The notes under the pieces were generated by a model that was given only the letters and a program-made list of their open reading frames with translations, did not search any database and was not told the origin of the DNA. A stretch of DNA of 64,000 bases from positions 4,774,001 to 4,838,000 of the forward strand of contig CM121343.1 in the NCBI GenBank assembly GCA_051530055.1, given 5' to 3'. The DNA is from Neoechinorhynchus agilis (Eukaryota; Acanthocephala). How positions within the stretch are numbered: position 1 is the stretch's first letter; each line of letters starts with the position of its first letter. Both the position numbers and the translations under genes were made by a program. This document shows, piece after piece, positions 11,000 through 25,000 of the stretch.

Positions 11000-12059
11000 T
11001 TTTGATTTGATAATCTCTGACATTTTCTAGTTTATTTGAGGATAGATATCTTATGAAGTAATTTTTATAACTTTGCCTATAGAAATACTACCCAGGTTTT
11101 CTTTTTGAAGTCGTATGATATAATCCTCTTCGGGTCCAGACAATCTTGGGTTAAAGTTCTTATTGAAGTGTTCTAGTTGGGGGCGCAGGAAAACCATTAT
11201 TATCTAAAACCACACTCAAACTGTGATCCTTTTCAACCATCTCGTGGGGGGACGGGCATGCCATTACTCAAAACCACTAAATTTTGGGGATCCACTTGAC
11301 TAACTGCTTTTTCGGGGGGCTCCGATAGCCATGAATCTCGTAATTTGTGTTTTCGGCTCGCTCGACGCATTGAAATATTGCGCGAAATCAAGAGAGCGTG
11401 CGCTATGCAACTGATAAGAGATATGATTGGGTGTGCATTAGAAACGATCAACAAAGAGAAAACCCGTCACAGTATTCAGGACCCACAAAATGTGACACCG
11501 ATTTAATGCGTTCCTTCGCTTCCTTGATCGTTTTTAACCATGGATAAGAAATGTTTGATGTAACGAATCCGAAGAATGGCACAAGGACAACGAATCGGGA
11601 TTTCACTAGCGAAAAATAAAATACTTATAAATGGAAGGAAAAATACAACGAAAACAACGTGAAGATTTCGGATTCTTACTAAAAACATGAAAATAATGCA
11701 AAAAGTCATTATAGCTAAAAATTTAAATACGGAAAAATGTTACAAGGAAAACGAACCGGAATTTAATGAACGAAAAATATTCTCGTAAATAGAAACAAAA
11801 ACCAATGTAAACAACGTGATGATTCCTGATTCCAAGTAAACCACCAGCTTTTCCCCACCCTACCGGACTGGTAAACCACTAAAAATAATTAAAAGCCAAA
11901 TTCATTTATTTTCGAAACAAAGAATAAAATTCGGTTATAAGCGCACATTGACTATTGGCTTCTGTACAGTTAAATTGTTAAAAAGACTTCACATTAATAT
12001 TCATTTGACGGTTGACTTCAAACGCTTACTGTTTGTCTGCTCGTACTTTTTTTGTGCCA
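11000..12059. other. No gene; one diverged direct repeat pair
   Basis: AT-rich non-coding sequence. Bases 11565-11690 and 11730-11850 are two diverged copies of a segment of about 120 bp (ACAAGG.AAACGAA..GG.ATTT and AACAACGTGA.GATT blocks shared in order). A LINE C-like scrap may lie at 11845-11975. Nothing else is supported. Confidence 0.45.
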
Positions 12060-12215
12060 AAACTCTATCTACCTCCGCTCCTTTTGTTCGATGCTACCCA
12101 ATCTTCTCTTGGATATCATAACTTGAAATGAACCTGAGGAAAGACCAAACCTCACAAACTTTAGTACAAATAATAATCACCAGCATTTCCCCACCCGACT
12201 GGAACCATAAGAACA
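12060..12215 (+). mobile_element. LINE C 3' tail fragment
   Basis: Shares TCTACCTCCGCTCC with 8320, and AACCTGAGGAAAGACCAA followed by CTCACAAACT..AATAATCACCA with 30560-30640 and 37095-37140. Truncated before the usual GTGTTA end. Confidence 0.5.
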
Positions 12216-12690
12216 TTTTTGGGAATCATCCACAGAGAAAATCCTTCGGGTTAATCAAAGTTTATACTTTTGATGAAAATAATCCCGGCCATAGCTTACT
12301 TGAATTTTTCTCATTAAATTCAGGTGTCTTTTACGAACATCAATCTTCAAACATAACATTATGATTTACAAAGACATAAAAAAACTGTAAATGCAGGTGA
12401 AATCAGCTTTAAAAGTAGATTTACAAAAGGTTTTCGAGATAATCAAAGTATATACTTTCTGCGAGCATAATCCCAGTAACACAAAGATATTTCATTTATG
12501 GGAAACTACACAGTCAATGCTTGTAAGTTTTTCAACTGTGAATGTACTTCACCAAAAAAACTTACAAGCAACGACTGTGGCGGAGGCGAGGTTACCTACG
12601 CGCGAAATATTTCCCCTATAAATGAAATATCTTTGCCGATGACAGGAATTATTTTCATCATAAGAACATTTTTGGGAGACTAATAAAATC
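12216..12690. repeat. Decayed foldback with PLE-like ends
   Basis: AAAATCCTTCGGGTTAATCA followed by ATAATCCCGG occurs here and at 28915-28970 beside a PLE; a second version lies at 12430-12480. The core 12479-12640 is an inverted repeat (CAAAGATATTTCATTTA against TAAATGAAATATCTTTG, and CTTGTAAGTTTTT against AAAAAACTTACAAG). The right arm 12573-12613 is a diverged copy of the CTGATGA...GAAATATTTC stem-loop seen at PLE ends. The sequence ATAAGAACATTTTTGGGA occurs on both sides (12206 and 12661). Confidence 0.55.
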
Positions 12691-12924
12691 TGAAATCATG
12701 AGTAATATACAAATAACGTCGGACTAAAGTCGTTTTACGTAATCCGATGATGACCCATTAACAGTCTCGAGAAATGGTTCAAAATCGCACCTATCATAAG
12801 AAATAAATATGTTGTTCGCCGTATAAAGAGCAAATGCGGTACAGCTCACAGCAATAACCCCAGGTTCTTTATTCTAAAGTTACTAAATATAAGGAATTCA
12901 AAATTTTGGAAGGTGGGTTCAGGG

Positions 12925-13000
12925 TATTAATGTTATTTTATGCGCTTCCCTGAACAAGATCGGTAGGCGATGTGGCCAATGAAAAATAAATTATCAGTCA
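12925..13000 (+). mobile_element. SINE tail at left edge of satellite array
   Basis: GGGTATTAATGTTATTTTATGCGC and the following CCCTGAACAAGATCGG and AAAATAAATTATCAG match the SINE tail (60945-61010, 48300-48380) better than they match the satellite unit, where the same block reads GGGTATTTAGCGAAGACC. The satellite starts immediately after. Confidence 0.7.
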
Positions 13001-16000
13001 TTGCTAAAGAATCCAAACATTCCTGACTTGTTTGGATCAAGGGATCGAATTTGTTACCGCCGACGATCCATAACGTATGGGGGGAAATACCTTGTTGAAG
13101 AGAGGGAACTCACTGATGATTTCCGCCGCCTCGGGAGGTATCTGAATATCCGTAGGAATGGACAGACACATAATTGTTCGGTCGTGGGTATTTAACGAAG
13201 ACCAGTTCTTTCCTGGCCAATAAATCAGTGGACTGTGGGCCCAAATCCGCCAAATAAAGGGAATTTGAGCGACCTCAAATATATACTAAAAAATGTATTC
13301 GGCTGAGCCGAAAACATGCTAAAAAAATCGAAACATTCCTGAATTGTTTTGATCAAGGGTTCGAATCCGTTACCGCCGATGACCCATAACCAAAGGGAAC
13401 GATATACTTCGTTGAAGAGAGGGAGCTCACTGATGAGTTCCGCCTCCTCGGGAGGTATCTGAATATCCGCGGGAATTACAGACTCATAATTGTTCGGTCG
13501 TGGGTGTTTAGCGAAGGCCAGTTCTTTCCTGGCCAATAAATCAGTGGACTGTGTGCGCAAATCAGCCAAATAAGGGCAAATTGAGCAACCTCAAATATAT
13601 ACTACAAAATGTATTCGGCTGAGCCACAAATATGCTAAAGAATGGAAACATTCCTGAATTGTTTCCATCAAGGGTTCGAATCCGTTACCGCATATGACCA
13701 AAAACCAAAGGGAACGATATACTTCGTTTAAGAGAGGGAGCTCACTGATTAGTTCCGCCTCCTAGGAAGGTATCTGAATATCCGTAGAAATGTACAGACT
13801 CATAATTGTTCGGTATGGGTATTTAGCGAAGGCCAGTTCTTTCCTGGCCAATAAATCAGTGGACTGTGTGTCCAAATCCGCCAAACAAAGGGAATTTGAG
13901 CAACCCTAAATATATACTAAAAAATGTATTCGGCTGAGCCACAAATATGCTAAAGAATCGAAACATTCTTGAATTGTTTGGATCAATTGTTCGAATCCGT
14001 TACCGTCGATGACCCATAACTAAAGAGAGCGATATACTTCGTTGAAGAGAGGGAGCTCACTGCTGAGTTCCGCCTCCTCGGGAGGTATCTGAATATCCGT
14101 AGGAATTACAGACTCATAATTGTTCGGTCGGGGGTATTTAGCGCAGACCAGTTCTTTCCTGGCCAATAAATCAGTGGACTGTGTGTCCAAATCCGCCAAA
14201 TAAAGGGAATTTGAGCAACCTCAAATATATACTAAAAATGTATTCGGCTGAGCCACAAATATGCTAAAGAATCAAAACATTCCTGAATTGTTTTGATCGA
14301 GGGTTCGAATCCGTTACCGCCGATGACCCATAACCAAAGGGAGCGATATACTTCGTTGAAGAGAGGGAGCTCACTGATGAGTTCCGCCTCCTCGGGAGGT
14401 ATCTGAATATCCGTAGAAATGTACAGACTCATAATTGTTCGGTCGTGGGTATTTAGCGAAGACCATTTCTTTCCTGGCCAATAAATGAGTCGACTGTGTG
14501 TCCAAATCCGCAAAAAAAAGGAAATTTGAGCAACCTCAAATATATACTAAAAAATGTATTCGGCTGAGCCACAAATATGCTAAAGAATTGAAACATTCCT
14601 GAATTGTTTTGATCAATGGTTCGAATCCGTTACCGCCGATGACCCATAACCAAAGGGAACGATATACTTCGTTGAAGAGAGGGAGCTCACTGATGAGTTC
14701 CGCCTCCTCGGGAGGTATCTGAATATCCGTAGAAATGTACAGACTCATAATTGTTCGGTCGTGGGTATTTAGCGAAGACCAGTTCTTTCCTGGCCAATAA
14801 ATCAGTGGACTGTGTGTCCAAATCCGCCAAATAAAGGGAATTTGAGCAACCTCAAATATATACTAAAAAATGTATTCGGCTGAGCCACAAATATGCTAAA
14901 GAATCGAAACATTCCTGAATTGTTTTGATCAATGGTTCGAATCCGTTACCGCCGATGACCCATAACCAAAGGGAGCGATATACTTCGTTGAAGAGAGGGA
15001 GCTCACTGATGAGTTCCGCCTCCTCGGGAGGTATCTGAATATCCGTAGAAATGTACAGACTCATATAGTGTTCGGTCGTGGGTATTTAGCGAAGACCAGT
15101 TCTTTCCTTTCCAATAAATCAGTGGATTTTGTGTCCAAATCCGCCAAATAAAGGGAATTTGAGAAACCTCAAATATATACTAAAAAATTTATTCGGCTGA
15201 GCCACAAATATGCTAAAGAATCTAAACATTCCTGAATTGTTTGGATCAATTGTTCGAATCCGTTACCGCCGATGACCCATAACCAAAGGGAACGATATAC
15301 TTCGTTGAAGAGAGGGAGCTCACTGATGAGTTCCGCCTCCTCGAGAGGTATCTGAATATCCGTAGAAATGTACAGACTCATAATTGTTCGGTCGTGGGTA
15401 TTTAGCGAAGGCCAGTTCTTTCCTGGCCAATAAATAAGTCGACTGTGTGCCCAAATCCGCCAAATAAAGGGAATTTGAGCAACCTCAAATATACACTAAA
15501 AAAAGTATTCGGGTGAGCCACAAATATGCTAAAGAATTGAAACATTCCTGAATTGTTTTGATCAAGGGTACGAATCCGTTACCGGCGATGACCCATAACC
15601 AAAGGGAGCGATATACTTCGTTGAAGAGAGGGAGCTCACTGATGAGTTCCGCCTCCTCGGGAGGTATCTGAATATCCGCAGGAATTACAGACTCATAATT
15701 GTTCGGTCGTGGGTATTTAGCGAAGACCAGTTCTTTCCTGGCCAATAAATCAGTGGACTGTGTGTCCAAATTCGCCAAATAAAGGGAATTTGAGCAACCT
15801 CAAATATATACTAAAAAATGTATTCGGCTGAGCCACAAATATGCTCAAGAATCTAAACATTCCTGAATTGTTTGGATCAATTGTTCGAATCCGTTACCGC
15901 CGATGACCCATAACCAAAGGGAACGATATACTTCGTTGAAGAGAGGGAGCTCACTGATGAGTTCCGCCTCCTCGGGAGGTATCTGAATATCCGTAGAAAT

Positions 16001-19000
16001 GTACAGACTCATAATTGTTCGGTCGTGGGTATTTAGCGAAGACCAGTTCTTTCCTGGCCAATAAATCAGTGGACTGTGTGTCCAAATCCGCCAAATAAAG
16101 GGAATTTGAGCAACCTCAAATATATACTAAAAAATGTATTCGGCTGAGCCACAAATATGCTCAAGAATCTAAACATTCCTGAATTGTTTGGATCAATTGT
16201 TCGAATCCGTTACCGCCGATGACCCATAACCAAAGGGAGCGATATACTTCGTTGAAGAGAGGGAGCTCACTGATGAGTTCCGCCTCCTCGAGAGGTATCT
16301 GAATATCCGTAGAAATGTACAGACTCATAATTGTTCGGTCGTGGGTATTTAGCGAAGACCAGTTCTTTCCTGGCCAATAAATCAGTGGACTGTGTGTCCA
16401 AATCCGCCAAATAAAGGGAATTTGAGCAACCTCAAATATATACTAAAAAATGTATTCGGCTGAGCCACAAATATGCTAAAGAATCGAAACATTCCTGAAT
16501 TGTTTTGATCAATGGTTCGAATCCGTTACCGCCGATGACCCATAACCAAAGGGAACGATATACTTCGTTGAAGAGAGGGAGCTCACTGATGAGTTCCGCC
16601 TCCTCAAGATGTATCTGAATATCCGTAGAAATGTACAGACTCATAATTGTTCGGTCGTGGGTATTTAGCGAAGACCAGTTCTTTCCTGGCCAATAAATCA
16701 GTGGACTGTGTGTCCAAATCCGCCAAATAAAGGGAATTTGAGCAACCTCAAATATATACTAAAAAATGTATTCGGCTGAGCCACAAATATGCTAAAGAAT
16801 CGAAACATTCCTGAATTGTTTTGATCAATGGTTCGAATCCGTTACCGCCGATGACCCATAACCAAAGGGAACGATATACTTCGTTGAAGAGAGGGAGCTC
16901 ACTGATGAGTTCCGCCTCCTCGGGAGGTATCTGAATATCCGTAGAAATGTACAGACTCATAATTGTTCGGTCGTGGGTATTTAGCGAAGACCAGTTCTTT
17001 CCTGGCCAATAAATCAGTGGACTGTGTGCCCAAATCCGCCAAATAAAGGGAATTTGAGCAACCTCAAATATATACTAAAAAATGTATTCGGCTGAGCCAC
17101 AAATATGCTAAAGAATCGAAACATTCCTGAATTGTTTTGATCAAGGGTTCGAATCCGTTACCGCCGATGACCCATAACCAAAGGGAACGATATACTTCGT
17201 TGAAGAGAGGGAGCTCACTGATGAGTTCCGCCTCCTCGGGAGGTATCTGAATATCCGTAGAAATGTACAGACTCATAATTGTTCGGTCGTGGGTATTTAG
17301 CGAAGACCAGTTCTTTCCTGGCCAATAAATCAGTGGACTGTGTGCCCAAATCCGCCAAATAAAGGGAATTTGAGCAACCTCAAATATATACTAAAAAATG
17401 TATTCGGCTGAGCCACAAATATGCTAAAGAATCTAAACATTCCTGAATTGTTTGGATCAATTGTTCGAATCCGTTACCGCCGATGACCCATAACCAAAGG
17501 GAGCGATATACTTCGTTGAAGAGAGGGAGCTCACTGATGAGTTCCGCCTCCTCGGGAGGTATCTGAATATCCGTAGAAATGTACAGACTCATAATTGTTC
17601 GGTCGTGGGTATTTATCGAAGACCAGTTCTTTCCTTTCCAATAAATAAGTGGGTTTTGTGTCCAAATCCGCCAAATAAAGGGAATTTGAGAAACCTCAAA
17701 TAGATACTAAAAAATGTATTCGGCTGAGCCACAAATTTGCTAAAGAATCGAAACATTCCTGAATTGTTTTGATCAAGGGTTCGAATCCGTTACCGCCGAT
17801 GACCCATAACCAAAGGGAGCGATATACTTCGTTGAAGAGAGGGAGCTCACTGATGAGTTCCGCCTCCTCGGGAGGTATCTGAATATCCGCAGGAATTACA
17901 GACTCATAATTGTTCGGTCGTGGGTATTTAGCGAAGACCAGTTCTTTCCTGGCCAATAAATCAGTGGACTGTGTGTCCAAATCCGCCAAATAAAGGGAAT
18001 TTGAGCAACCTCAAATATATACTAAAAAATGTATTCGGCTGAGCCACAAATATGCTCAAGAATCTAAACATTCCTGAATTGTTTGGATCAATTGTTCGAA
18101 TCCGTTACCGCCGATGACCCATAACCAAAGGGAGCGATATACTTCGTTGAAGAGAGGGAGCTCACTGATGAGTTCCGCCTCCTCGGGAGGTATCTGAATA
18201 TCCGTAGAAATGTACAGACTCATAATTGTTCGGTCGTGGGTATTTAGCGAAGACCAGTTCTTTCCTGGCCAATAAATCAGTGGACTGTGTGTCCAAATCC
18301 GCCAAATAAAGGGAATTTGAGCAACCTCAAATATATACTAAAAAATGTATTCGGCTGAGCCACAAATATGCTAAAGAATTGAAACATTCCTGAATTGTTT
18401 TGATCAATGGTTCGAATCCGTTACCGCCGATGACCCATAACCAAAGGGAACGATATACTTCGTTGAAGAGAGGGAGCTCACTGATGAGTTCCGCCTCCTC
18501 GGGAGGTATCTGAATATCCGTAGAAATGTACAGACTCATAATTGTTCGGTCGTGGGTATTTAGCGAAGACCAGTTCTTTCCTGGCCAATAAATCAGTGGA
18601 CTGTGTGTCCAAATCCGCCAAATAAAGGGAATTTGAGCAACCTCAAATATATACTAAAAAATGTATTCGGCTGAGCCACAAATATGCTAAAGAATCTAAA
18701 CATTCCTGAATTGTTTGGATCAATTGTTCGAATCCGTTACCGCCGATGACCCATAACCAAAGGGAACGATATACTTCGTTGAAGAGAGGGAGCTCACTGA
18801 TGAGTTCCGCCTCCTCGAGAGGTTTCTGAATATCCGTAGAAATGTACAGACTCATAATTGTTCGGTCGTGGGTATTTAGCGAAGGCCAGTTCTTTCCTGG
18901 CCAATAAATCAGTGGACTGTGTGCCCAAATCCGCCAAATAAAGGGAATTTGAGCAACCTCAAATATATACTAAAAAATGTATTCGGCTGAGCCACAAATA

Positions 19001-22000
19001 TGCTAAAGAATTGAAACATTCCTGAATTGTTTTGATCAAGGGTTCGAATCCGTTACCGCCGATGACCCATAACCAAAGGGAACGATATACTTCGTTGAAG
19101 AGAGGGAGCTAACTGATGAGTTCCGCCTCCTCGGGAGGTATCTGAATATCCGTAGAAATGTACAGACCAATAATTGTTCGGTCGGGGGTATTTAGCGAAG
19201 ACCATTTCTTTCCTGGCCAATAAATCAGTGGACTGTGTGCCCAAATCCGCCAAATAAAGGGAATTTGAGCAACCTCAAATATATACTAAAAAATGTATTC
19301 GGCTGAGCCACAAATATGCTAAAGAATGTAAACATTCCTGAATTGTTTTGATCAAGGGTTCGAATCCGTTACCGCCGATGACCAATAACCAAAGGGAACG
19401 ATATACTTCGTTGAAGAGAGGGAGCTCACTGATGAGTTCCGCCTCCTCGGGAGATATCTGAATATCCGCAGGAATTACAGACTCATAATTGTTCGGTCGT
19501 GGGTATTTAGCGAAGACCAGCTCTTTCCTGGCCAATAAATCAGTGGTCTGTGTGCCCAAATCAGCCAAATAAAGGGAATTTGAATAACCTCAAATATATA
19601 CAAAAATAAGTATTCGGCTGAGCCACAAATATGCAAAAGAATTGAAACATTCCTGAATTGTTTTGATCAAGGGTCCGAATCCGTTACCGCCGATGATCCA
19701 CAACCAAAGGGAACGATATACTTCGTTGAAGAGAGCTAGCTCACTGATGAGTTCCGCCTCCTCGGGAGGTATCTGAATATCCGTAGGAATTACAGACTCA
19801 TAATTGTTCGGTCGGGGGTATTTAGCGCAGACCAGTTCTTTCCTGGCCAATAAATCAGTGGACTGTGTGTCCAAATCCGCCAAATAAAGGGAATTTGAGC
19901 AACCTCAAATATATACTAAAAATGTATTCGGCTGAGCCACAAATATGCTAAAGAATGGAAACATTCCTGAATTGTTTTGATCAAGGGTTCGAATCCGTTA
20001 CCGCTGATGACCCATAACCAAAGGGAACGATATACTTCGTTGAAGAGAGGGAGCTCACTGATGAGTTCCGCCTCCTCGGGAGGTACCTGAATATCCGTAG
20101 AAATGTACAGACTCATAATTGTTCGGTCGTGGGTATTTAGCGAAGACCAGTTCTTTCCTGGCCAATAAATCAGTGGACTGTGTGCCCAAATCCGCCAAAT
20201 AAAGGGAATTTGAGCAACCTCAAATATATACTAAAAAATGTATTCGGCTGAGCCACAAATATGCTAAAGAATCGAAACATTCCTGAATTGTTTTGATCAA
20301 GGGTTCGAATCCGTTACCGCCGATGACCCATAACCAAAGGGAACGATATACTTCGTTGAAGAGAGGGAGCTCACTGATGAGTTCCGCCTCCTCGGGAGGT
20401 ATCTGAATATCCGTAGAAATGTACAGACTCATATAGTTTTCGGTCGTGGGTATTTATCGAAGACCAGTTCTTTCCTTTCCAATAAATCAGTGGGTTTTGT
20501 GTCCAAATCCGCAAAATAAAGGGAATTTGAGAAACCTCAAATAGATACTAAAAAATGTATTCGGCTGAGCCACAAATTTGCTAAAGAATCGAAACATTCC
20601 TGAATTGTTTTGATCAAGGGTTCGAATCCGTTACCGCCGATGATCCATAACCAAAGGGAGCGATATACTTCGTTCAAGAGAGGGAGCCCACTGATGAGTT
20701 CCGCCTCCTCGGGAGGCATCTGAATATCCGCAGGAATTACAGACTAATAATTGTTCGGTCGTGGGTATTTAGCGAAGACCAGTTCTTTCCTGGCCAATAA
20801 ATCAGTGGACTGTGTGTCCAAATCCGCCAAATAAAGGGAATTTGAGCAACCTCAAATATATGCTAAAAAATTTATTCGGCTGAGCCACAAATATGCTCAA
20901 GAATCTAAACATTCCTGAATTGTTTGGATCAATTGTTCGAATCCGTTACCGCCGATGACCAATAACCAAAGGGAACGATATACTTCGTTGAAGAGAGGGA
21001 GCTCACTGATGAGTTCCGCCCCCTCGAGAGGTTTCTGAATATCCGTAGAAATGTACAGACTCATAATTGTTCGGTCGTGGGTATTTAGCGAAGGCCAGTT
21101 CCTTCCTGGCCAATAAATAAGTCGACTGTGTGCCCAAATCCGCCAAATAAAGGGAATTTGAGCAACCTCAAATATATACTAAAAAAAGTATTCGGGTGAG
21201 CCACAAATATGCTAAAGAATTGAAACATTCCTGAATTGTTTTGATCAAGGGTACGAATCCGTTACCGGCGATGACCCATAACCAAAGGGAGCGATATACT
21301 TCGTTGAAGAGAGGGAGCCCACTGATGAGTTCCGCCTCCTCGGGAGGCATCTGAATATCCGTAGAAATGTACAGACTCATATAGCTGTTCGGTCGTGGGT
21401 ATTTAGCGAAGACCAGTTCTTTCCTGGCCAATAAATCAGTGGACTGTGTGTCCAAATCCGCCAAATAAAGGGAATTTGAGCAACCTCAAATATATACTAA
21501 AAAATTTATTCGGCTGAGCCACAAATATGCTCAAGAATCTAAACATTCCTGAATTGTTTGGATCAATTGTTCGAATCCGTTACCGCCGATGACCCATAAC
21601 CAAAGGGAGCGATATACTTCGTTGAAGAGAGGGAGCTCACTGATGAGTTCCGCCTCCTCGGGAGGTATCTGAATATCCGCAGAAATTACAGACTCATATA
21701 ATTGTTCGGTCGTGGGTATTTAGCGAAGACCAGTTCTTTCCTGGCCAATAAATCAGTGGACTGTGTGTCCAAATCCGCCAAATAAAGGGAATTTGAGCAA
21801 CCTCAAATATATACTAAAAAATGTATTCGGCTGAGCCACAAATATGCTAAAGAATTGAAACATTCCTGAATTGTTTTGATCAAGGGTTCGAATCCGTTAC
21901 CGCCGATGACCCATAACCAAAGGGAACGATATACTTCGTTGAAGAGAGGGAGCCCACTGATGAGTTCCGCCTCCTCGGGAGGCATCTGAATATCCGTAGA

Positions 22001-25000
22001 AATGTACAGACTCATATAGCTGTTCGGTCGTGGGTATTTAGCGAAGACCAGTTCTTTCCTGGCCAATAAATCAGTGGACTGTGTGTCCAAATCCGCCAAA
22101 TAAAGGGAATTTGAGCAACCTCAAATATATGCTAAAAAATTTATTCGGCTGAGCCACAAATATGCTCAAGAATCTAAACATTCCTGAATTGTTTGGATCA
22201 ATTGTTCGAATCCGTTACCGCCGATGACCAATAACCAAAGGGAACGATATACTTCGTTGAAGAGAGGGAGCTCACTGATGAGTTCCGCCCCTCGAGAGGT
22301 TTCTGAATATCCGTAGAAATGTACAGACTCATAATTGTTCGGTCGTGGGTATTTAGCGAAGGCCAGTTCCTTCCTGGCCAATAAATAAGTCGACTGTGTG
22401 CCCAAATCCGCCAAATAAAGGGAATTTGAGCAACCTCAAATATATACTAAAAAAAGTATTCGGGTGAGCCACAAATATGCTAAAGAATTGAAACATTCCT
22501 GAATTGTTTTGATCAAGGGTACGAATCCGTTACCGGCGATGACCCATAACCAAAGGGAGCGATATACTTCGTTGAAGAGAGGGAGCCCACTGATGAGTTC
22601 CGCCTCCTCGGGAGGCATCTGAATATCCGTAGAAATGTACAGACTCATATAGCTGTTCGGTCGTGGGTATTTAGCGAAGACCAGTTCTTTCCTGGCCAAT
22701 AAATCAGTGGACTGTGTGTCCAAATCCGCCAAATAAAGGGAATTTGAGCAACCTCAAATATATGCTAAAAAATTTATTCGGCTGAGCCACAAATATGCTC
22801 AAGAATCTAAACATTCCTGAATTGTTTGGATCAATTGTTCGAATCCGTTACCGCCGATGACCCATAACCAAAGGGAACGATATACTTCGTTGAAGAGAGG
22901 GAGCTCACTGATGAGTTCCGCCTCCTCGGGAGGTATCTGAATATCCGCAGGAATTACAGACTAATAATTGTTCGGTCGTGGGTATTTAGCGAAGACCAGT
23001 TCTTTCCTGGCCAATAAATCAGTGGACTGTGTGCCCAAATCCGCCAAATAAAGGGAATTTGAGAAACCTCAAATAGATACTAAAAAATGTATTCGGCTGA
23101 GCCACAAATTTGCTAAAGAATCGAAACATTCCTGAATTGTTTTGATCAAGGGTTCGAATCCGTTACCGCCGATGATCCATAACCAAAGGGAGCGATATAC
23201 TTCGTTGAAGAGAGGGAGCCCACTGATGAGTTCCGCCTCCTCGGGAGGCATCTGAATATCCGCAGGAATTACAGACTAATAATTGTTCGGTCGTGGGTAT
23301 TTAGCGAAGACCAGTTCTTTCCTGGCCAATAAATCAGTGGACTGTGTGTCCAAATCCGCCAAATAAAGGGAATTTGAGCAACCTCAAATATATACTAAAA
23401 AATTTATTCGGCTGAGCCACAAATATGCTAAAGAATTGAAACATTCCTGAATTGTTTTGATCAATGGTTCGAATCCGTTACCGCCGATGACCCATAACCA
23501 AAGGGAACGATATACTTCGTTGAAGAGAGGGAGCTCACTGATGAGTTCCGCCTCCTCGGGAGGTTTCTGAATATCCGTAGAAATGTACAGACTCATAATT
23601 GTTCGGTCGTGGGTATTTAGCGAAGACCAGTTCTTTCCTGGCCAATAAATCAGTGGACTGTGTGCCCAAATCCGCCAAATAAAGGGAATTTGAGCAACCT
23701 CAAATATATACTAAAAAATGTATTCGGCTGAGCCACAAATATGCTAAAGAATTGAAACATTCCTGAATTGTTTTGATCAAGGGTTCGAATCCGTTACCGC
23801 CGATGACCCATAACCAAAGGGAACGATATACTTCGTTGAAGAGAGGGAGCTCACTGATGAGTTCCGCCTCCTCGGGAGGTTTCTGAATATCCGTAGAAAT
23901 GTAAAGACTCATAATTGTTCGGTCGTGGGTATTTAGCGAAGACCAGTTCTTTCCTGACCAATAAATCAGTGGACTATGAGCCCAAAACCGCCAAATAAAT
24001 AGAATTTGAGCAACCTCAAATATATACTAAGAAATGTATTCGGCTGAGCCACAAATATGCTAAAGAATTGAAACATTCCTGAATTGTTTTGATCAAGGGT
24101 TCGAATCCGTTACCGCCGATGTTCCATAACCAAAGGGAGCGATATACTTCGTTGAAGAGAGGGAGCTCACTGATGAGTTCCGCCTCCTCGGGAGGCATCT
24201 GAATATCCGCAGGAATTACAGACTCATGATTGTTCGGTCGTGGGTATTTAGCGAAGACCATTTCTTCCCTGGCCAATAAATCGGTGGACTATGTGCCCAA
24301 ATCCGCCAAATAAATAGAATTTGAGCAACCTCAAATATATACTAAAAAATGTATTCGGCTGAGCCACAAATATGCTAAAGAATTACAACATTCCTGAATT
24401 GTTTTGATCAATGGTTCGAATCCGTTACCGCCGATGATCCATAACCAAAGGGAACGATATACTTCGTTTAAGAGAGGGAGCTCACGGATGAGTTCCCCTC
24501 CTCGGTAGGTTTCTGAATATCCGTAGAAATGTAACGACTCATAATTGTTCGGTCGTGGGTATTTAGCGAAGACCAGCTCTTTCCTGGCGAATAAATCAGT
24601 GGACTGTGTGCCCAAATCCGCCAAATAAAGGGAATGTGAGCAACCTCAAATATATACTAAGAAATGTATTCGGCTGAGCAACAAATATGCTAAAGAATTG
24701 AAACATTCCTGAATTGTTTTGATCAAGGGTTCGAATCCGTTACCGCCGATGATCCATACCCAAAGGGAGCGATATACTTCGTTGAAGAGAGGGAGCTCAC
24801 TGATGAGTTCCGCCTCCTCGGGATGTATATGAATATCCGTAGAAATGTAGAGACTCATAATTGTTCGGTCGTGGGTATTTAGCGAAGATAAGTTCTTACT
24901 TGGCCAATAAATCAGTGGACTGTGTGCCCAAATCCGTCAAATAAAGGGAATTTGAATAACCTCAAATATATACAAAAATAAGTATTCGGCTTAGCCACAA

